The notes beneath the pieces were generated by a model that was not told the DNA's origin, searched no databases, and saw only the letters and a program-made list of their open reading frames with translations. Of a stretch of DNA of 51,481 nt, positions 35,436 to 44,500 are shown in pieces; the stretch's first letter is position 1, and each line of letters starts with the position of its first letter. Source of the stretch: CAZWVR01 sp964637235 (GTDB lineage: Bacteria > Bacteroidota > Bacteroidia > Bacteroidales > S143-33); NCBI GenBank assembly GCA_964637235.1, contig CAZWVR010000002.1, positions 1 through 51,481 of the forward strand. Direction: 5' to 3'. A program made the position numbers and the translations under genes.

Positions 35436-36104
35436 ATGAGTGAAATAGCTAAACAAATAAAAATTTTAAGAAAATATATAACTGAAAAACGCTGGGCGCG
35501 TTTCCAAGAGGTTATTCAATATAGAACTGAATATATTACAGTAGTTTTAGAGGATATATATCAGCCACATAATGCAAGTGCAGTGTTAAGAACTTGCGAT
35601 ATTTTTGGCATTCAAAATGTACATATTATTGAAAATCGAAATCAGTATAGAATAAACCCAGATGTAGCCGTTGGAGCTTATAAATGGCTTAATATCAAGA
35701 AATATAATGCTCAGGCGCATAATACTTTGGAGGCTATCAAGTATCTGAGAGGGCAAGGTTATCGCATAGTGGCAACTACACCACATCGCAATGACACACA
35801 TTTGCAAGATTTTGACATTAGTAAAGGTAAAATTGCATTGTTTTTTGGAACAGAATTAGAAGGTCTTTCAGATGTAATGCTAAATAATGCCGATGAATAT
35901 TTGAAAATAGAGATGTTCGGTTTTACAGAAAGTTTTAATATTTCTGTATCTGCTGCAATAGTTTTGTATCATTTAATAAATAAATTGCATAAAAGTAATA
36001 TTCTATGGCAATTGCCTCCTCAGAAACGAGATGAAATCCTTTTGCATTGGTTGAAAAAAAGTGTAAAAAATTCGGAGCAGATATTAAGGAACTCAGACCT
36101 TTAA
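35436..36104 (+). CDS. trmH: SpoU/TrmH-family tRNA 2'-O-methyltransferase
   Basis: The protein is 222 residues from the chosen ATG (a TTG two codons earlier is not needed). SPOUT motif 1 is seen in PHNASAVLRTCDIFGIQNVHIIE, motif 2 in LFFGTELEGLSD and motif 3 in ESFNISVSAAIVLYHL, which build the knotted SAM site. The RxxR of the N-terminal helix and the length agree with TrmH (Gm18 of tRNA) rather than RlmB, though I cannot prove the site. The end overlaps by 12 bases the convergent adenosyltransferase gene. Confidence 0.85.
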   Translation: MSEIAKQIKILRKYITEKRWARFQEVIQYRTEYITVVLEDIYQPHNASAVLRTCDIFGIQNVHIIENRNQYRINPDVAVGAYKWLNIKKYNAQAHNTLEAIKYLRGQGYRIVATTPHRNDTHLQDFDISKGKIALFFGTELEGLSDVMLNNADEYLKIEMFGFTESFNISVSAAIVLYHLINKLHKSNILWQLPPQKRDEILLHWLKKSVKNSEQILRNSDL

Positions 36105-36629
36105 TTGTTCAAAATTTTTGTCCTTAGCAATTGCTCGTGCAAGCACGAAAAAGTAGTCAGAAAGCCTGTTCATATAAATTATGATTTTTGTATCTATTGT
36201 TTCTTTATCGGCGAGTTCTACGATGCGACGTTCTGCTTTTCTGCTGATAGTTCTACAAATATGTGCCAAAGCTACTTCGTATTGACCTCCGGGCAGTACG
36301 AATGCACGAAGTGGCGGAAGGTTTTCTTGTATTTTATCAATATTATTTTCCAGAAATTCTATATCTTTATTTTCAATTTTATTCAGTTTATCAATGAATT
36401 TACCTTTATCGCAGGCTAATAGACCGGATATATCAAATAGACGTCTTTGTATTTCTATTAAATGGTCTTTATATTCGGATTTAATGTCAGCTGCACGTAA
36501 TAACCCTATATAAGATGTTAATTCATCAATAGTTCCGTATGCTTCTACTCTGATATGATACTTAGGAACTCTGGTTCCACTTAGTAGAGAAGTTTTGCCT
36601 TTATCTCCTCCTTTTGTGTAAATTTTCAT
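36093..36629 (-). CDS. PduO-type cob(I)alamin adenosyltransferase
   Basis: The 178-residue protein converts cob(I)alamin to adenosylcobalamin with ATP. The N-terminal MKIYTKGGDKGKTSL is the ATP-binding motif of the family, followed by RVEAYGTIDELTSYIG; the helical bundle includes ALAHICRTISRKAERRIV and YMNRLSDYFFVLARAIA, with the RxxxRxxER and NRLSDxFF motifs of the active site. It is alone on its transcript with trkA 73 bp downstream. The enzyme implies that the organism uses B12, consistent with the BtuF-like protein 3 kb away. Confidence 0.95.
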   Translation of the reverse strand: MKIYTKGGDKGKTSLLSGTRVPKYHIRVEAYGTIDELTSYIGLLRAADIKSEYKDHLIEIQRRLFDISGLLACDKGKFIDKLNKIENKDIEFLENNIDKIQENLPPLRAFVLPGGQYEVALAHICRTISRKAERRIVELADKETIDTKIIIYMNRLSDYFFVLARAIAKDKNFEQLKV

Positions 36630-36702
36630 TTTTTTGCGCTAAAAATAGTAAATAAGCTTAAATTAGCCAAATCAATGAGCTGGTTGTCTTTATTTTTGAA
36701 TT

Positions 36703-38046
36703 TTATCTAAAAAATTTTGCTACTTTATCAATTACCTCTGGCATAGAAAATACTACAACTCTATCACCGGCTTTAATTTGCGTATTTCCTACAGCAATAA
36801 AGACCTCTTTTTCTCGTTCTATTCCGCCGATTATTGCCCCTTCTGGGAAATTAATATCTTTTAGCGGCTTTTTAGTGATTAGAGCATTTTCGTGTACGAT
36901 GAATTCAAGCACTTTTGCTTCGGTTTCCGAGAAATATTTAATACTCAAAACTTCGGCATTTATAGTGTATGCATATATGTAGTTTGCTGCTATAAGTTTT
37001 TTATTGATAATCAGGTCAATATCCATTTTTTTGGCTAAATCTAAATAATCTGTATTTTCTACTTCGGCGATTGTTTTTTTGACGCCTAATTTTTTTGCAA
37101 GCATACAGGAGAGAATATTTATTTCAGAGTTTCCTGTGACGGCTATAAATGCGTCTGTATGGGATATGCCTTCCTCTAAAAGGAACTCTTCACTACGTGC
37201 TTCTGAATGAATAACTAAGGTATCTGTTAATATTTCTGCAAGTTCAATGGATTTATCTCTATCTTTTTCAAAAAGTTTTACATAACAACATTTTTGTAAT
37301 CTGTGTGCCAATTTAACACCTATACGGCTTCCTCCTAATATCATTACGTTTTTTATTTCAAAATCTTTAATACCTATTGCTTGTAGAATTTCCTGACTTC
37401 CTTTGCTATCTGTAATTATGTATATGACATCGTTTTTTAGAATTTTATCTTTACCACGAGGTATTATAGTTTTATCTTGTCTTTGTATAGCTACTATTCT
37501 GGCGGTGATATTAGGATATTTTTGAGCTATTTTTTCCAAAGTAAGATTTTCTAATGGAGTACCTTCTTTAATTTTTATAGTTAACATTGACAATTTTCCT
37601 GAGGCAAAGTATATTGATTTGAGTATAGAAGGGTGTTTTAGATAGTGAATTATTTCCTCACTTGCTAAAATCTCCGGATATATCATTGCATCTATACCAA
37701 GTTCTGTGAATAGATTTTTATGTTGTAGTTCTATATATTCGTCGTTATCAACTCGTGCTACTGTAAACTTTGCTCCCAGCTTTTTTGCAAGCATAGAAGC
37801 TATGATATTTATTTCTTGGATAGATGTTACTGCGATAAATAAGTCAGCATTAGCAGTATCGGCTCTTTTAAGTATTTCTATGGATGTTGCTGAACCGTGT
37901 AGAGCTAATATATCAAAATGAGCGCTTAATTCATTTAGAATTTCTTTGTCTCTATCGATTACTATAACTTCGTGTTTTTGTTGTGTGGTAAGCATTTGAG
38001 CCAAAAAATAACCTACCTCGCCAGCACCAGCAATTATTATTTTCAT
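36703..38046 (-). CDS. trkA: Trk potassium channel regulatory protein TrkA
   Basis: The 447-residue cytoplasmic protein gates the Trk potassium transporter. It has two repeats of RCK-N (NAD-binding, GAGEVG at 7-12 and GGSRIG near 231) and RCK-C (PLENLTLEKIAQKYP and KPLKDINFPEGA). I start at the ATG giving MKIIIAGAGEVG instead of a TTG two codons earlier. The membrane partner TrkH is not in view. The preceding adenosyltransferase gene is on the same strand but the promoter element upstream suggests its own transcript. Confidence 0.96.
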   Translation of the reverse strand: MKIIIAGAGEVGYFLAQMLTTQQKHEVIVIDRDKEILNELSAHFDILALHGSATSIEILKRADTANADLFIAVTSIQEINIIASMLAKKLGAKFTVARVDNDEYIELQHKNLFTELGIDAMIYPEILASEEIIHYLKHPSILKSIYFASGKLSMLTIKIKEGTPLENLTLEKIAQKYPNITARIVAIQRQDKTIIPRGKDKILKNDVIYIITDSKGSQEILQAIGIKDFEIKNVMILGGSRIGVKLAHRLQKCCYVKLFEKDRDKSIELAEILTDTLVIHSEARSEEFLLEEGISHTDAFIAVTGNSEINILSCMLAKKLGVKKTIAEVENTDYLDLAKKMDIDLIINKKLIAANYIYAYTINAEVLSIKYFSETEAKVLEFIVHENALITKKPLKDINFPEGAIIGGIEREKEVFIAVGNTQIKAGDRVVVFSMPEVIDKVAKFFR

Positions 38047-38062
38047 AAACAATAGTTTGCAA

Positions 38063-38092
38063 CAAAAATAAAAATCAATCTATCTTTACAAA
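38063..38092 (-). promoter_or_regulatory. Bacteroidota promoter for trkA
   Basis: On the minus strand TTTG (38089-38092), an 18-base spacer and TATTTTTG (38063-38070) precede the trkA ATG by 16 bases. The spacer is one base short of the common 19. Confidence 0.55.
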
Positions 38093-38098
38093 AAAAAT

Positions 38099-39016
38099 AT
38101 GAAGAATATTTTGCTTACTGGCGGTACAGGGTTAATAGGTTCCTTTCTTGCACAAAAATTAAAATCATTAGGACATAAAGTTTTTATTTTGACCAGAGAA
38201 CCTAAAAAAGTAAATTCTTTTCCTGCTTTTTATTGGGATATAAAAAAGGGAGTAATTCAGCAAGGAGTTTTTAATAAAGTGCAAATTATTATCCATTTGG
38301 CAGGAGCAAATATTTCAGAGCATAGATGGACAACTAAATACAAAAAAGAGATTTACGATAGTAGAGTACGAGGTTCTGCATTGATAGCAGAAGCATTATC
38401 TAAAAATAGGCATTCAGTGGAACAGTTTATTAGTGCTTCTGCAATAGGTTATTATGGGACATATAATTCAAATAATGTTTTTACAGAAAAGGATCCTCCT
38501 GGAAAAGATTTTCTTGCACGAGTGGTAATTGATTGGGAAGCTGAGGTTTTAAAAATTGCTCGCTTGGGAATAAAGACAACGATTTTGAGAACAGGGGTAG
38601 TTCTTAGCCCTTATGGTGGCATTATAAAGAAGCTATATCCATTTGGCAAATATTATTTACTTGCAGTACCGGGAAATGGTAGGCAAATAATACCTTGGAT
38701 ACATATTGCAGATTTGGCAGGAATATATCAATTTGTGATGGACAATCAAATAGAAGGTATTTTTAATGCAGTATCGCCAGAAGTAACGACTTTTTCCCGT
38801 TTTATAGACGTATTTTTAGCAAATTTGGGTAGAAAAAGAATTTTGCCCAATATCCCCAGTTTCCTGTTAAAGCTTATTTTTGGAGAACAAGCGAGTTTAC
38901 TACTTTATGGTTCTGCTGTTTCTCCACAGAAAATTATTGATAAAGGCTATCAGTTTCAGTTTCCAGATATTCAACAAGCTTTATATGATATTGTCATAAA
39001 TTTGAAAAGGAAATAG
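38099..39016 (+). CDS. TIGR01777-family NAD(P)-dependent epimerase
   Basis: The 305-residue protein is an extended short-chain dehydrogenase with the nucleotide motif TGGTGLIGSFLAQ at the N-terminus, HLAGANISEHRW, SASAIGYYG and the C-terminal DUF1731 domain (LPNIPSFLLKLIFGEQASLLL). This is the YfcH/SDR39U1 family, of unknown substrate. The tyrosine of YYG replaces the YxxxK of classical members, as in the family. It is divergent from trkA and followed 106 bp later by surE. Confidence 0.9.
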   Translation: MKNILLTGGTGLIGSFLAQKLKSLGHKVFILTREPKKVNSFPAFYWDIKKGVIQQGVFNKVQIIIHLAGANISEHRWTTKYKKEIYDSRVRGSALIAEALSKNRHSVEQFISASAIGYYGTYNSNNVFTEKDPPGKDFLARVVIDWEAEVLKIARLGIKTTILRTGVVLSPYGGIIKKLYPFGKYYLLAVPGNGRQIIPWIHIADLAGIYQFVMDNQIEGIFNAVSPEVTTFSRFIDVFLANLGRKRILPNIPSFLLKLIFGEQASLLLYGSAVSPQKIIDKGYQFQFPDIQQALYDIVINLKRK

Positions 39017-39097
39017 CTTCAAATTTATTGTGATTTGTAGTTAAAAATAGATATTCAGATAATTACAGAAAAGAGTTCTTAAAAATGTAAAATTTAT

Positions 39098-39105
39098 TAA
39101 GTTTG
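39098..39105 (+). promoter_or_regulatory. Bacteroidota -7 promoter element for surE
   Basis: TAAGTTTG stands 17 bases before the surE ATG. Confidence 0.5.
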
Positions 39106-39122
39106 CAGAAATTTTTTTACTA

Positions 39123-39911
39123 ATGAGACCTTTAATACTTATAGCTAATGATGATGGGATATATGCCCCTGGGATACGCACATTAGTTGAAATAGCGCGC
39201 GAATTTGGCGAGGTTGTTGTATGTACATCTGATAGATCCTATTCCGGAAAATCTCATTCAGTGACCTTTGATCGTCCTCTGCAAATAAAGGAAAGTTCTG
39301 TATTTGCAGATTTAGGTATAAAAGCCTATAAAACAACTGGAACGCCTGTCGATAGTGTAAAATTGGCAATATATGAAGTAATTAAAAGAAAGCCTGATTT
39401 AATACTTTCGGGAATAAATCACGGGTGTAATTCTTCGGTTAATATTTTCTATTCCGGAACAGTGGCTGTTGTAATCGAAGCTGCTATGCATAGAATAAAA
39501 TCCGCAGCCTTTTCTCTTGCAACACATAATCCAAATCCGGATTTTAGTGCATCAGAATATTACATACCACAGATTATTGACTTTTTAATTAACTATCCGC
39601 AAAATATATACTTAAATGTAAATATTCCGAATATACCTTTATCTCAGATAAAAGGGATACGTTTTGCTCGTCAAGATTCGGGATATTGGCAAGAAAAATT
39701 TGTTCCTTTTTCACATCCGGTTAGAGATGAAAAATATTTTTGGCTTACTGGTGAAATGAAAAGCTATGAACCAGAGAATATAGAGACAGATAAATGGGCT
39801 CTTGATAATGATTATATTGCTATTGTACCACTCAAAGTGGATATGACTGATTATGAAATCCTAAATGATATTAAAAATGTGGAATGGGCATCAAATAAAA
39901 AGAGAGGTTAA
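39123..39911 (+). CDS. surE: 5'/3'-nucleotidase SurE
   Basis: SurE removes phosphate from nucleoside monophosphates. The 262-residue protein has the acidic metal site ANDDG (residues 8-12), SGKSHSVTF, TPVDSVKLA and SGINHGCNSSVNIFYSGTVAVVIEA, all as expected, plus the C-terminal hairpin region (KWALDNDYIAIVPL). Its last 47 bases overlap the next gene in a different frame, so the two are tightly linked. Confidence 0.97.
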   Translation: MRPLILIANDDGIYAPGIRTLVEIAREFGEVVVCTSDRSYSGKSHSVTFDRPLQIKESSVFADLGIKAYKTTGTPVDSVKLAIYEVIKRKPDLILSGINHGCNSSVNIFYSGTVAVVIEAAMHRIKSAAFSLATHNPNPDFSASEYYIPQIIDFLINYPQNIYLNVNIPNIPLSQIKGIRFARQDSGYWQEKFVPFSHPVRDEKYFWLTGEMKSYEPENIETDKWALDNDYIAIVPLKVDMTDYEILNDIKNVEWASNKKRG

Positions 39912-40686
39912 AGATTCTTTAAATCGCGAAATTATTTATCAATATCCACCAAAAAGAATAATTTCACTTGTACCTTCTATTACAGAGCTACTTTATGATT
40001 TGGAAGTGGGTGAATACATAGTTGCTACTACTGATTACTGCATTTATCCAGAGCAAGCCAGAAATACAACTAAAATAGGCGGTACAAAAACTCCTGATAT
40101 TGATAAAATATATAGGTTAAAGCCTGATATCGTCATCGCTGAAAAAAATGAAAATTCAAAGAATAGAGTTCTTAAAATTGCTGAGAAATTTCCCGTTTTT
40201 GTCTTTGATGTGCGAAGTTTTGATGATGCTATAAATATGATTAGAACTGTGGGAGATTTAGTGGGTAAAAAGCCTCTTGGACGGATTATAAGTGAGAAAA
40301 TTATGCAAAAATTTATAGATTATGCTATTGATTTTCAGCAGAAAACTGTATTTTTTCCTGTTTGGAAAAATCCTTATATTACTATCTCAAAGGATACTTT
40401 TATAAGTTCATTTCTACAACTTCTCAATCTCCGTAATATCTTTGAAAATAAAGAAAAAGCTTATCCCAAAATTACAATAGAGGAATTGAAAGCTAATTGT
40501 CCTGATTTTATATTTTTACCTGATGAACCATATAGTTTTACACCAGAGGACGCTGCTGAATTAAAAGCTTTATGCCCAAATTCCGAAATAGTATTTGTAA
40601 AAGGCGAGATGTTTATATGGTTTGGTAGCCGCCTGTTGAAGGCTGCTGATTATATAAAAAATTTACATCAAAAATTATTCAAATGA
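39865..40686 (+). CDS. BtuF-like helical-backbone metal receptor (ABC substrate-binding family)
   Basis: The 273-residue protein belongs to the periplasmic-binding family used for cobalamin and iron-siderophore uptake: KRIISLVPSITELLYDLEVGEYIVATTDYC, KPDIVIAEKNEN and EMFIWFGSRLLKAADYI. It has no signal peptide, so it may be cytoplasmic or use another route; this is a common type in Bacteroidota. An alternative ATG four codons later would give a shorter overlap. No permease or ATPase follows. A role in B12 or corrinoid binding is inferred from the family and the adenosyltransferase nearby. Confidence 0.8.
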   Translation: MILKMWNGHQIKREVKDSLNREIIYQYPPKRIISLVPSITELLYDLEVGEYIVATTDYCIYPEQARNTTKIGGTKTPDIDKIYRLKPDIVIAEKNENSKNRVLKIAEKFPVFVFDVRSFDDAINMIRTVGDLVGKKPLGRIISEKIMQKFIDYAIDFQQKTVFFPVWKNPYITISKDTFISSFLQLLNLRNIFENKEKAYPKITIEELKANCPDFIFLPDEPYSFTPEDAAELKALCPNSEIVFVKGEMFIWFGSRLLKAADYIKNLHQKLFK

Positions 40687-40880
40687 GCAAACGTAATTCT
40701 TTTAGGTTGATGGAATATGTATGGATTGCATTGGCAATAATAACCTTAGCAATCGCTATTAATGAGCTGATACATAGTGGACTAAGTAACTATTTTTATA
40801 CATTCTTAATTTTTTCGTTATTAAGTTTTCTAATGTATTTTTTTCGTAAAAAAGTCCGTCAGAATGATGAGCAAGACTAA
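40683..40880 (+). CDS. Small two-span membrane protein
   Basis: The 65-residue protein overlaps the preceding gene by four bases (ATGA), which supports it as real. It has a membrane segment at about 11-30 (YVWIALAIITLAIAINELI) and another at about 37-53, with a basic KKVR end. No family is recognised; it is possibly linked to the receptor-like protein before it. It converges with a lipoprotein gene 2 bp away. Confidence 0.65.
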   Translation: MSKRNSFRLMEYVWIALAIITLAIAINELIHSGLSNYFYTFLIFSLLSFLMYFFRKKVRQNDEQD

Positions 40881-40882
40881 TA

Positions 40883-41356
40883 TTATTTTAAATGGAAAGA
40901 GTTTACTATTTCCTCTGTAATATTGTGAGATTCTTTTCTTGTATGCCATACCCATAAAATAAAATATTTGCTTTTTTTCCTCCCAACAACGATATTCCAA
41001 TAAAAAGGCATACCAGTATCATATTCCACAAAAGAGAGGTAATACAAAGTATCTTGATTTATAATTTTTTTGTTTTTCTTTAAATTTTCAACATAAAAAA
41101 ATCCCAGTGTAAGTAAAGTATCAACTGCTTTTTCAATAGATGGAGAATAAGTATTTACAGAGGTGCTTTCCAGAGCACAATATATTCCTTTTGCAGTATC
41201 GGCATATTGTACAATTGCAGAGTCTATCAAATTGAAGTGTTTAAAATCTTTTGGTATTCTTAAATAAAAGTCTTTTTGTGATATTTCTCGGTAGTCGTTA
41301 GTGCAATATAGATTAAAAAGTAAAAACACTAATAAAAATATGGCGAAGTTTTTCAT
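40883..41356 (-). CDS. Uncharacterised lipoprotein, paralogue of its neighbour
   Basis: The 157-residue protein has a lipoprotein signal with the cysteine in LFNLYC (C18). The mature part has the pattern of a PsbP/DcrB-like alpha-beta fold (FYLRIPKDF, YCALESTSVNT, MPFYWNIVVGRKKSKYFILWVWH) and ends in EEIVNSFHLK. The upstream gene product has the same ending and a similar layout, so they are tandem paralogues. They overlap by four bases, indicating one operon. Function unknown. Confidence 0.7.
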   Translation of the reverse strand: MKNFAIFLLVFLLFNLYCTNDYREISQKDFYLRIPKDFKHFNLIDSAIVQYADTAKGIYCALESTSVNTYSPSIEKAVDTLLTLGFFYVENLKKNKKIINQDTLYYLSFVEYDTGMPFYWNIVVGRKKSKYFILWVWHTRKESHNITEEIVNSFHLK

Positions 41357-41844
41357 ATTTCATTTGACTTTAAATGGAAGGAATTTGCAATTTTTTCCAT
41401 TTGTAATTCATTGAATTTAAATGTGTTTTTCCCAGATATAACTCGTATTATATAATAGTAATATTTTGTTTGCACAACCGCTACAAGCCAGAATATTTTT
41501 CTATTTTTTAATATATTTACTCCACGACTTATTAAAGCTTTTTTTCCGTCAATACTTGTAGAAAAGCTGACAACATTATAGCTATTTTTGCCTTCAAGCA
41601 TAAATGGTAATTCAGAGGAAAGGCAATCATCTATGCTTAAATAATCAGTTTTGTTTTTTCTAAAAACTATTACAGCAAAGAGATTTTGCTCTTGATCGAG
41701 AGTATCTATGTTATTGTTTATAAAATTTGCCTGTGAAGGTAATTTTATTGAGTATTCCTCTGTTTCTACTTTTACTTTTTTTTGGCAGGAATATGTAAAA
41801 AATGATAAAGCTACTATTAAAAGAATAAAACTTAGTCTATACAT
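41353..41844 (-). CDS. Uncharacterised lipoprotein, paralogue of its neighbour
   Basis: The 163-residue protein has a lipoprotein signal with the cysteine in FFTYSC (C20). It has YSIKLPSQANF, NLFAVIVFRKNKTDYLSIDD, KIFWLVAVVQTKYYYYIIRV and the final EKIANSFHLK, a layout shared with the gene just downstream. The fold is likely PsbP/DcrB-like, where a small alpha-beta domain is attached to the membrane. It is the first gene of the pair. Function unknown. Confidence 0.7.
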   Translation of the reverse strand: MYRLSFILLIVALSFFTYSCQKKVKVETEEYSIKLPSQANFINNNIDTLDQEQNLFAVIVFRKNKTDYLSIDDCLSSELPFMLEGKNSYNVVSFSTSIDGKKALISRGVNILKNRKIFWLVAVVQTKYYYYIIRVISGKNTFKFNELQMEKIANSFHLKSNEI

Positions 41845-41924
41845 AGTTGTTTTTTTTACAAAAAAATGTTTTTTTTGAATTATAAATTAAATAATCAAAA
41901 TTCGTTCCACCAAAAAAAATCTAT

Positions 41925-42395
41925 ATGAGAAACTTATATTTTTTAATCTTTTTAATAAGTATAATTACAATAACTGCTTGCTATAATGAAAGTTATGAAC
42001 CTGCTGGCGTTCCTAAGGCAACTACTATTGACGATTTTTTCCCGGACACAATAGATAATATGGGACGAGAAACTTATTTGAAACAGTTTGTAATTCAAGA
42101 ATGTAATTATAGCCGAGTATTTGCTTCTTATGGGGATTCCTCGGAAATAATACTCTCAATTGCAAAAGCTGAAACTGATAAATGTGCCGCATTGTTATTT
42201 AAACATACCATAAAAGAAAAGAAACAAAATGGATATAAAATAGTGTTGTTTAGAAAAGATATGGCATTAGCTAAAAAAGGGGATAAAAAAGAACTTTATT
42301 GGTATAAACACGAGTGGTTTTTTAGTATAGAAAGCAATAAAGAATACTTTTCTCAGGCAGCGTATAATTTTAAATATGTGATAGTTAGGAGATAG
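41925..42395 (+). CDS. Uncharacterised lipoprotein
   Basis: The 156-residue protein has a lipoprotein signal with the cysteine in ITITAC (C19). The mature part is an alpha-beta domain (IDDFFPDTIDNMGRETYLKQFV, VFASYGDSSEIILSIAKAE, LYWYKHEWFFSIES) of no recognised family. It is divergent from the paired lipoproteins and 54 bp ahead of anmK. No clear promoter element is seen. Confidence 0.7.
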   Translation: MRNLYFLIFLISIITITACYNESYEPAGVPKATTIDDFFPDTIDNMGRETYLKQFVIQECNYSRVFASYGDSSEIILSIAKAETDKCAALLFKHTIKEKKQNGYKIVLFRKDMALAKKGDKKELYWYKHEWFFSIESNKEYFSQAAYNFKYVIVRR

Positions 42396-42449
42396 TTAAA
42401 GTTTTTGTTTCTTAATGTCAAATTATAAATAGAGTTTTGGTCAATTATT

Positions 42450-43517
42450 ATGCGTGTCTATAATGTTATAGGTTTGATGTCTGGTACATCCCTTGACGGA
42501 TTAGATATTGTATTAGTTAGTTTTAGGTTTAAAGGCAGGTGGTATTATAAGATACAAAAGGCTATAACTGTTTTATATCCTGAGGATTTAAGAGACAAAC
42601 TTGCACATTTTCTTAATTTGGATATAGAGCAGGCATTAGAAACACATAATAGCTGGGCAGATTTTGCCGCTAAGCAAATAAAAAAAATACTGGGTAATAT
42701 AAAGCCTGATCTAATAGCCTCTCACGGACATACTGTAATACATAAACCTCATAAGCAATTAACATTGCAGATTGGCAATGGTGCCATTTTGGCAGCAAAA
42801 ACTTCTATTCCGACAGTTTGTGATTTTCGTTCAATAGATGTCGCTTTGAATGGACAAGGTGCGCCTTTGGTCCCAATGGGAGAAGCTTTTTTGTTCCCTG
42901 ATTATAAGTTGTTTATCAATCTTGGTGGCTTTGCAAATATTTCTTTCCACTCACAAGAAAAAATTATTGCTTACGACATTTGTCCCGTTAATTATGTACT
43001 TAATTATATGGCTAATAAAAAGAGCCTCTCTTATGACAAAAACGGTGCATTAGCCTCTGGTGGGAAAATTATTTTTCAAATGCTTAAAGATTTAGAAAAC
43101 CTTGATTATTATAAGCTTAATCCACCTAAAAGCCTTTCAGATCATTGGTTTTTTGAGAAGTTTAAACCTATTGTTGAAAAATATTTAACCACTAATGCTT
43201 TTAATGACGTTATTAGAACAATTTATGAGCATATAGCCCTGAGATTAAATAGTGAACTAAATAAGTATCAGCCGGAAAAAGTGCTTATTACTGGTGGAGG
43301 TGCCAAAAATAAATTCCTTATAAAGCTTTTAATAGAAAAGGCTCAGAAAAAAATTATTATACCGGATGAATTGATAATAGATTATAAAGAAGCTATAATT
43401 TTTGCTTTTTTAGGCTTACTTAGAATGCTAAGAAAAACTAATGTTTCAAAAACTGTTACTGGTGCTAAACAAAATAATATTGGTGGTGCATTATATTATC
43501 CATTTGAAAATCAATAA
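42450..43517 (+). CDS. anmK: Anhydro-N-acetylmuramic acid kinase
   Basis: AnmK cleaves and phosphorylates 1,6-anhydro-MurNAc to MurNAc-6-phosphate in cell-wall recycling. The 355-residue protein has the N-terminal GLMSGTSLDGLDIVLV phosphate-binding motif, SHGHTVIHKP, GNGAILA, CDFRSIDVALNGQGAPLVP (the catalytic aspartate region) and LITGGGAKNKFL. Length and motifs are normal. It is 3 bp ahead of the dehydrogenase gene, so they are likely one operon. Confidence 0.96.
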   Translation: MRVYNVIGLMSGTSLDGLDIVLVSFRFKGRWYYKIQKAITVLYPEDLRDKLAHFLNLDIEQALETHNSWADFAAKQIKKILGNIKPDLIASHGHTVIHKPHKQLTLQIGNGAILAAKTSIPTVCDFRSIDVALNGQGAPLVPMGEAFLFPDYKLFINLGGFANISFHSQEKIIAYDICPVNYVLNYMANKKSLSYDKNGALASGGKIIFQMLKDLENLDYYKLNPPKSLSDHWFFEKFKPIVEKYLTTNAFNDVIRTIYEHIALRLNSELNKYQPEKVLITGGGAKNKFLIKLLIEKAQKKIIIPDELIIDYKEAIIFAFLGLLRMLRKTNVSKTVTGAKQNNIGGALYYPFENQ

Positions 43518-43520
43518 ATT

Positions 43521-44465
43521 ATGGAAATAGTAATATTGGATGCTCTTACACTCGGAGATGTGGATTTATCCGTATTTGAACGTTTCGGTAATGTTCATAT
43601 TTATGAGTATACACCTAAGGAAAAAACTTCGGAGCGGATAGCTCAGGCAGATATAGTAATTACAAATAAGGTTATTATTGGTGAGGAGGAGCTTAAAAAT
43701 GCAAAAAAATTGAAATTGATATGCGTCGCAGCCACTGGATACAACAATATAGATGTTGCTGCAACAGAAAAACGAGGTGTAGTAGTCGCAAATGTGAAAG
43801 ATTACTCCACTGAATCAGTGGCACAGTATGTTTTTGCACATATACTATCGGTGTTCAATAAAGTTTGTGAATATAAAAGACTTGTGCAAGAAGGTCAATG
43901 GGCTACTTCAAAAGTATTTACAATCTTGAAGTATCCTATTTATGAGCTTAAAGGGAAAAACATCGGTATAATAGGATATGGGCATATTGGGAAACGTGTA
44001 GCAGAAATTGCACGTTCTTTCCAAATGAATGTTTTAGTAGCCAAAGTTAAAGGTAGAACTTACAATGACAATTTTAGGCTGCCTCTTGAAACTGTATTGC
44101 AGCAAAGTGATATTTTGACTATCCATACCCCATTGAGTCCTCTGACCCGAGATATGATAACATATAGCCAGCTAAAAATGATGAAAAAGTCTGCTATAAT
44201 TGTAAATGCAGCACGTGGTGGCATTATAAACGAGTATGATCTGTTTAAAGCTCTTAAAAATGGAATTATTTCCTATGCAATAGTCGATGTCCTTAGTTTA
44301 GAACCACCAATTGAAGGTAATATATTGTTTTCTGCTCCAAATATTACGATTACTCCACATATTGCTTGGACATCTGAGGAGGCACGTAAGAAACTTATTG
44401 ATGGCATTGTTAATAATATAGAAAAATTTCTTAACGGTGAAGCAGATAAAATAAAAGTCAAATAA
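43521..44465 (+). CDS. D-2-hydroxyacid dehydrogenase (NAD-dependent)
   Basis: The 314-residue protein has the NAD motif GYGHIGKRVAEIA, HTPLSPLTRDMI, the catalytic arginine in NAARGGIINEYDL, the glutamate in VLSLEPP and the histidine in ITPHIAW. It most resembles glycerate dehydrogenase (hprA-like), but the substrate cannot be told from the sequence. It lies between anmK and the SurA-like gene with short gaps. Confidence 0.9.
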   Translation: MEIVILDALTLGDVDLSVFERFGNVHIYEYTPKEKTSERIAQADIVITNKVIIGEEELKNAKKLKLICVAATGYNNIDVAATEKRGVVVANVKDYSTESVAQYVFAHILSVFNKVCEYKRLVQEGQWATSKVFTILKYPIYELKGKNIGIIGYGHIGKRVAEIARSFQMNVLVAKVKGRTYNDNFRLPLETVLQQSDILTIHTPLSPLTRDMITYSQLKMMKKSAIIVNAARGGIINEYDLFKALKNGIISYAIVDVLSLEPPIEGNILFSAPNITITPHIAWTSEEARKKLIDGIVNNIEKFLNGEADKIKVK

Positions 44466-44470
44466 ATTTT

Positions 44471-44478
44471 TATTTTTG
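44471..44478 (+). promoter_or_regulatory. Bacteroidota -7 promoter element for the SurA-like gene
   Basis: TATTTTTG stands 22 bases before the ATG, in the short gap after the dehydrogenase gene. No good -33 match. Confidence 0.45.
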
Positions 44479-44500
44479 TCATTGTTAAAAAATTAGAGTT

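Noticed and set aside
36105..36419. Plus-strand open frame opposite the adenosyltransferase
   Set aside because: It is a shadow of a conserved gene with no features of its own.
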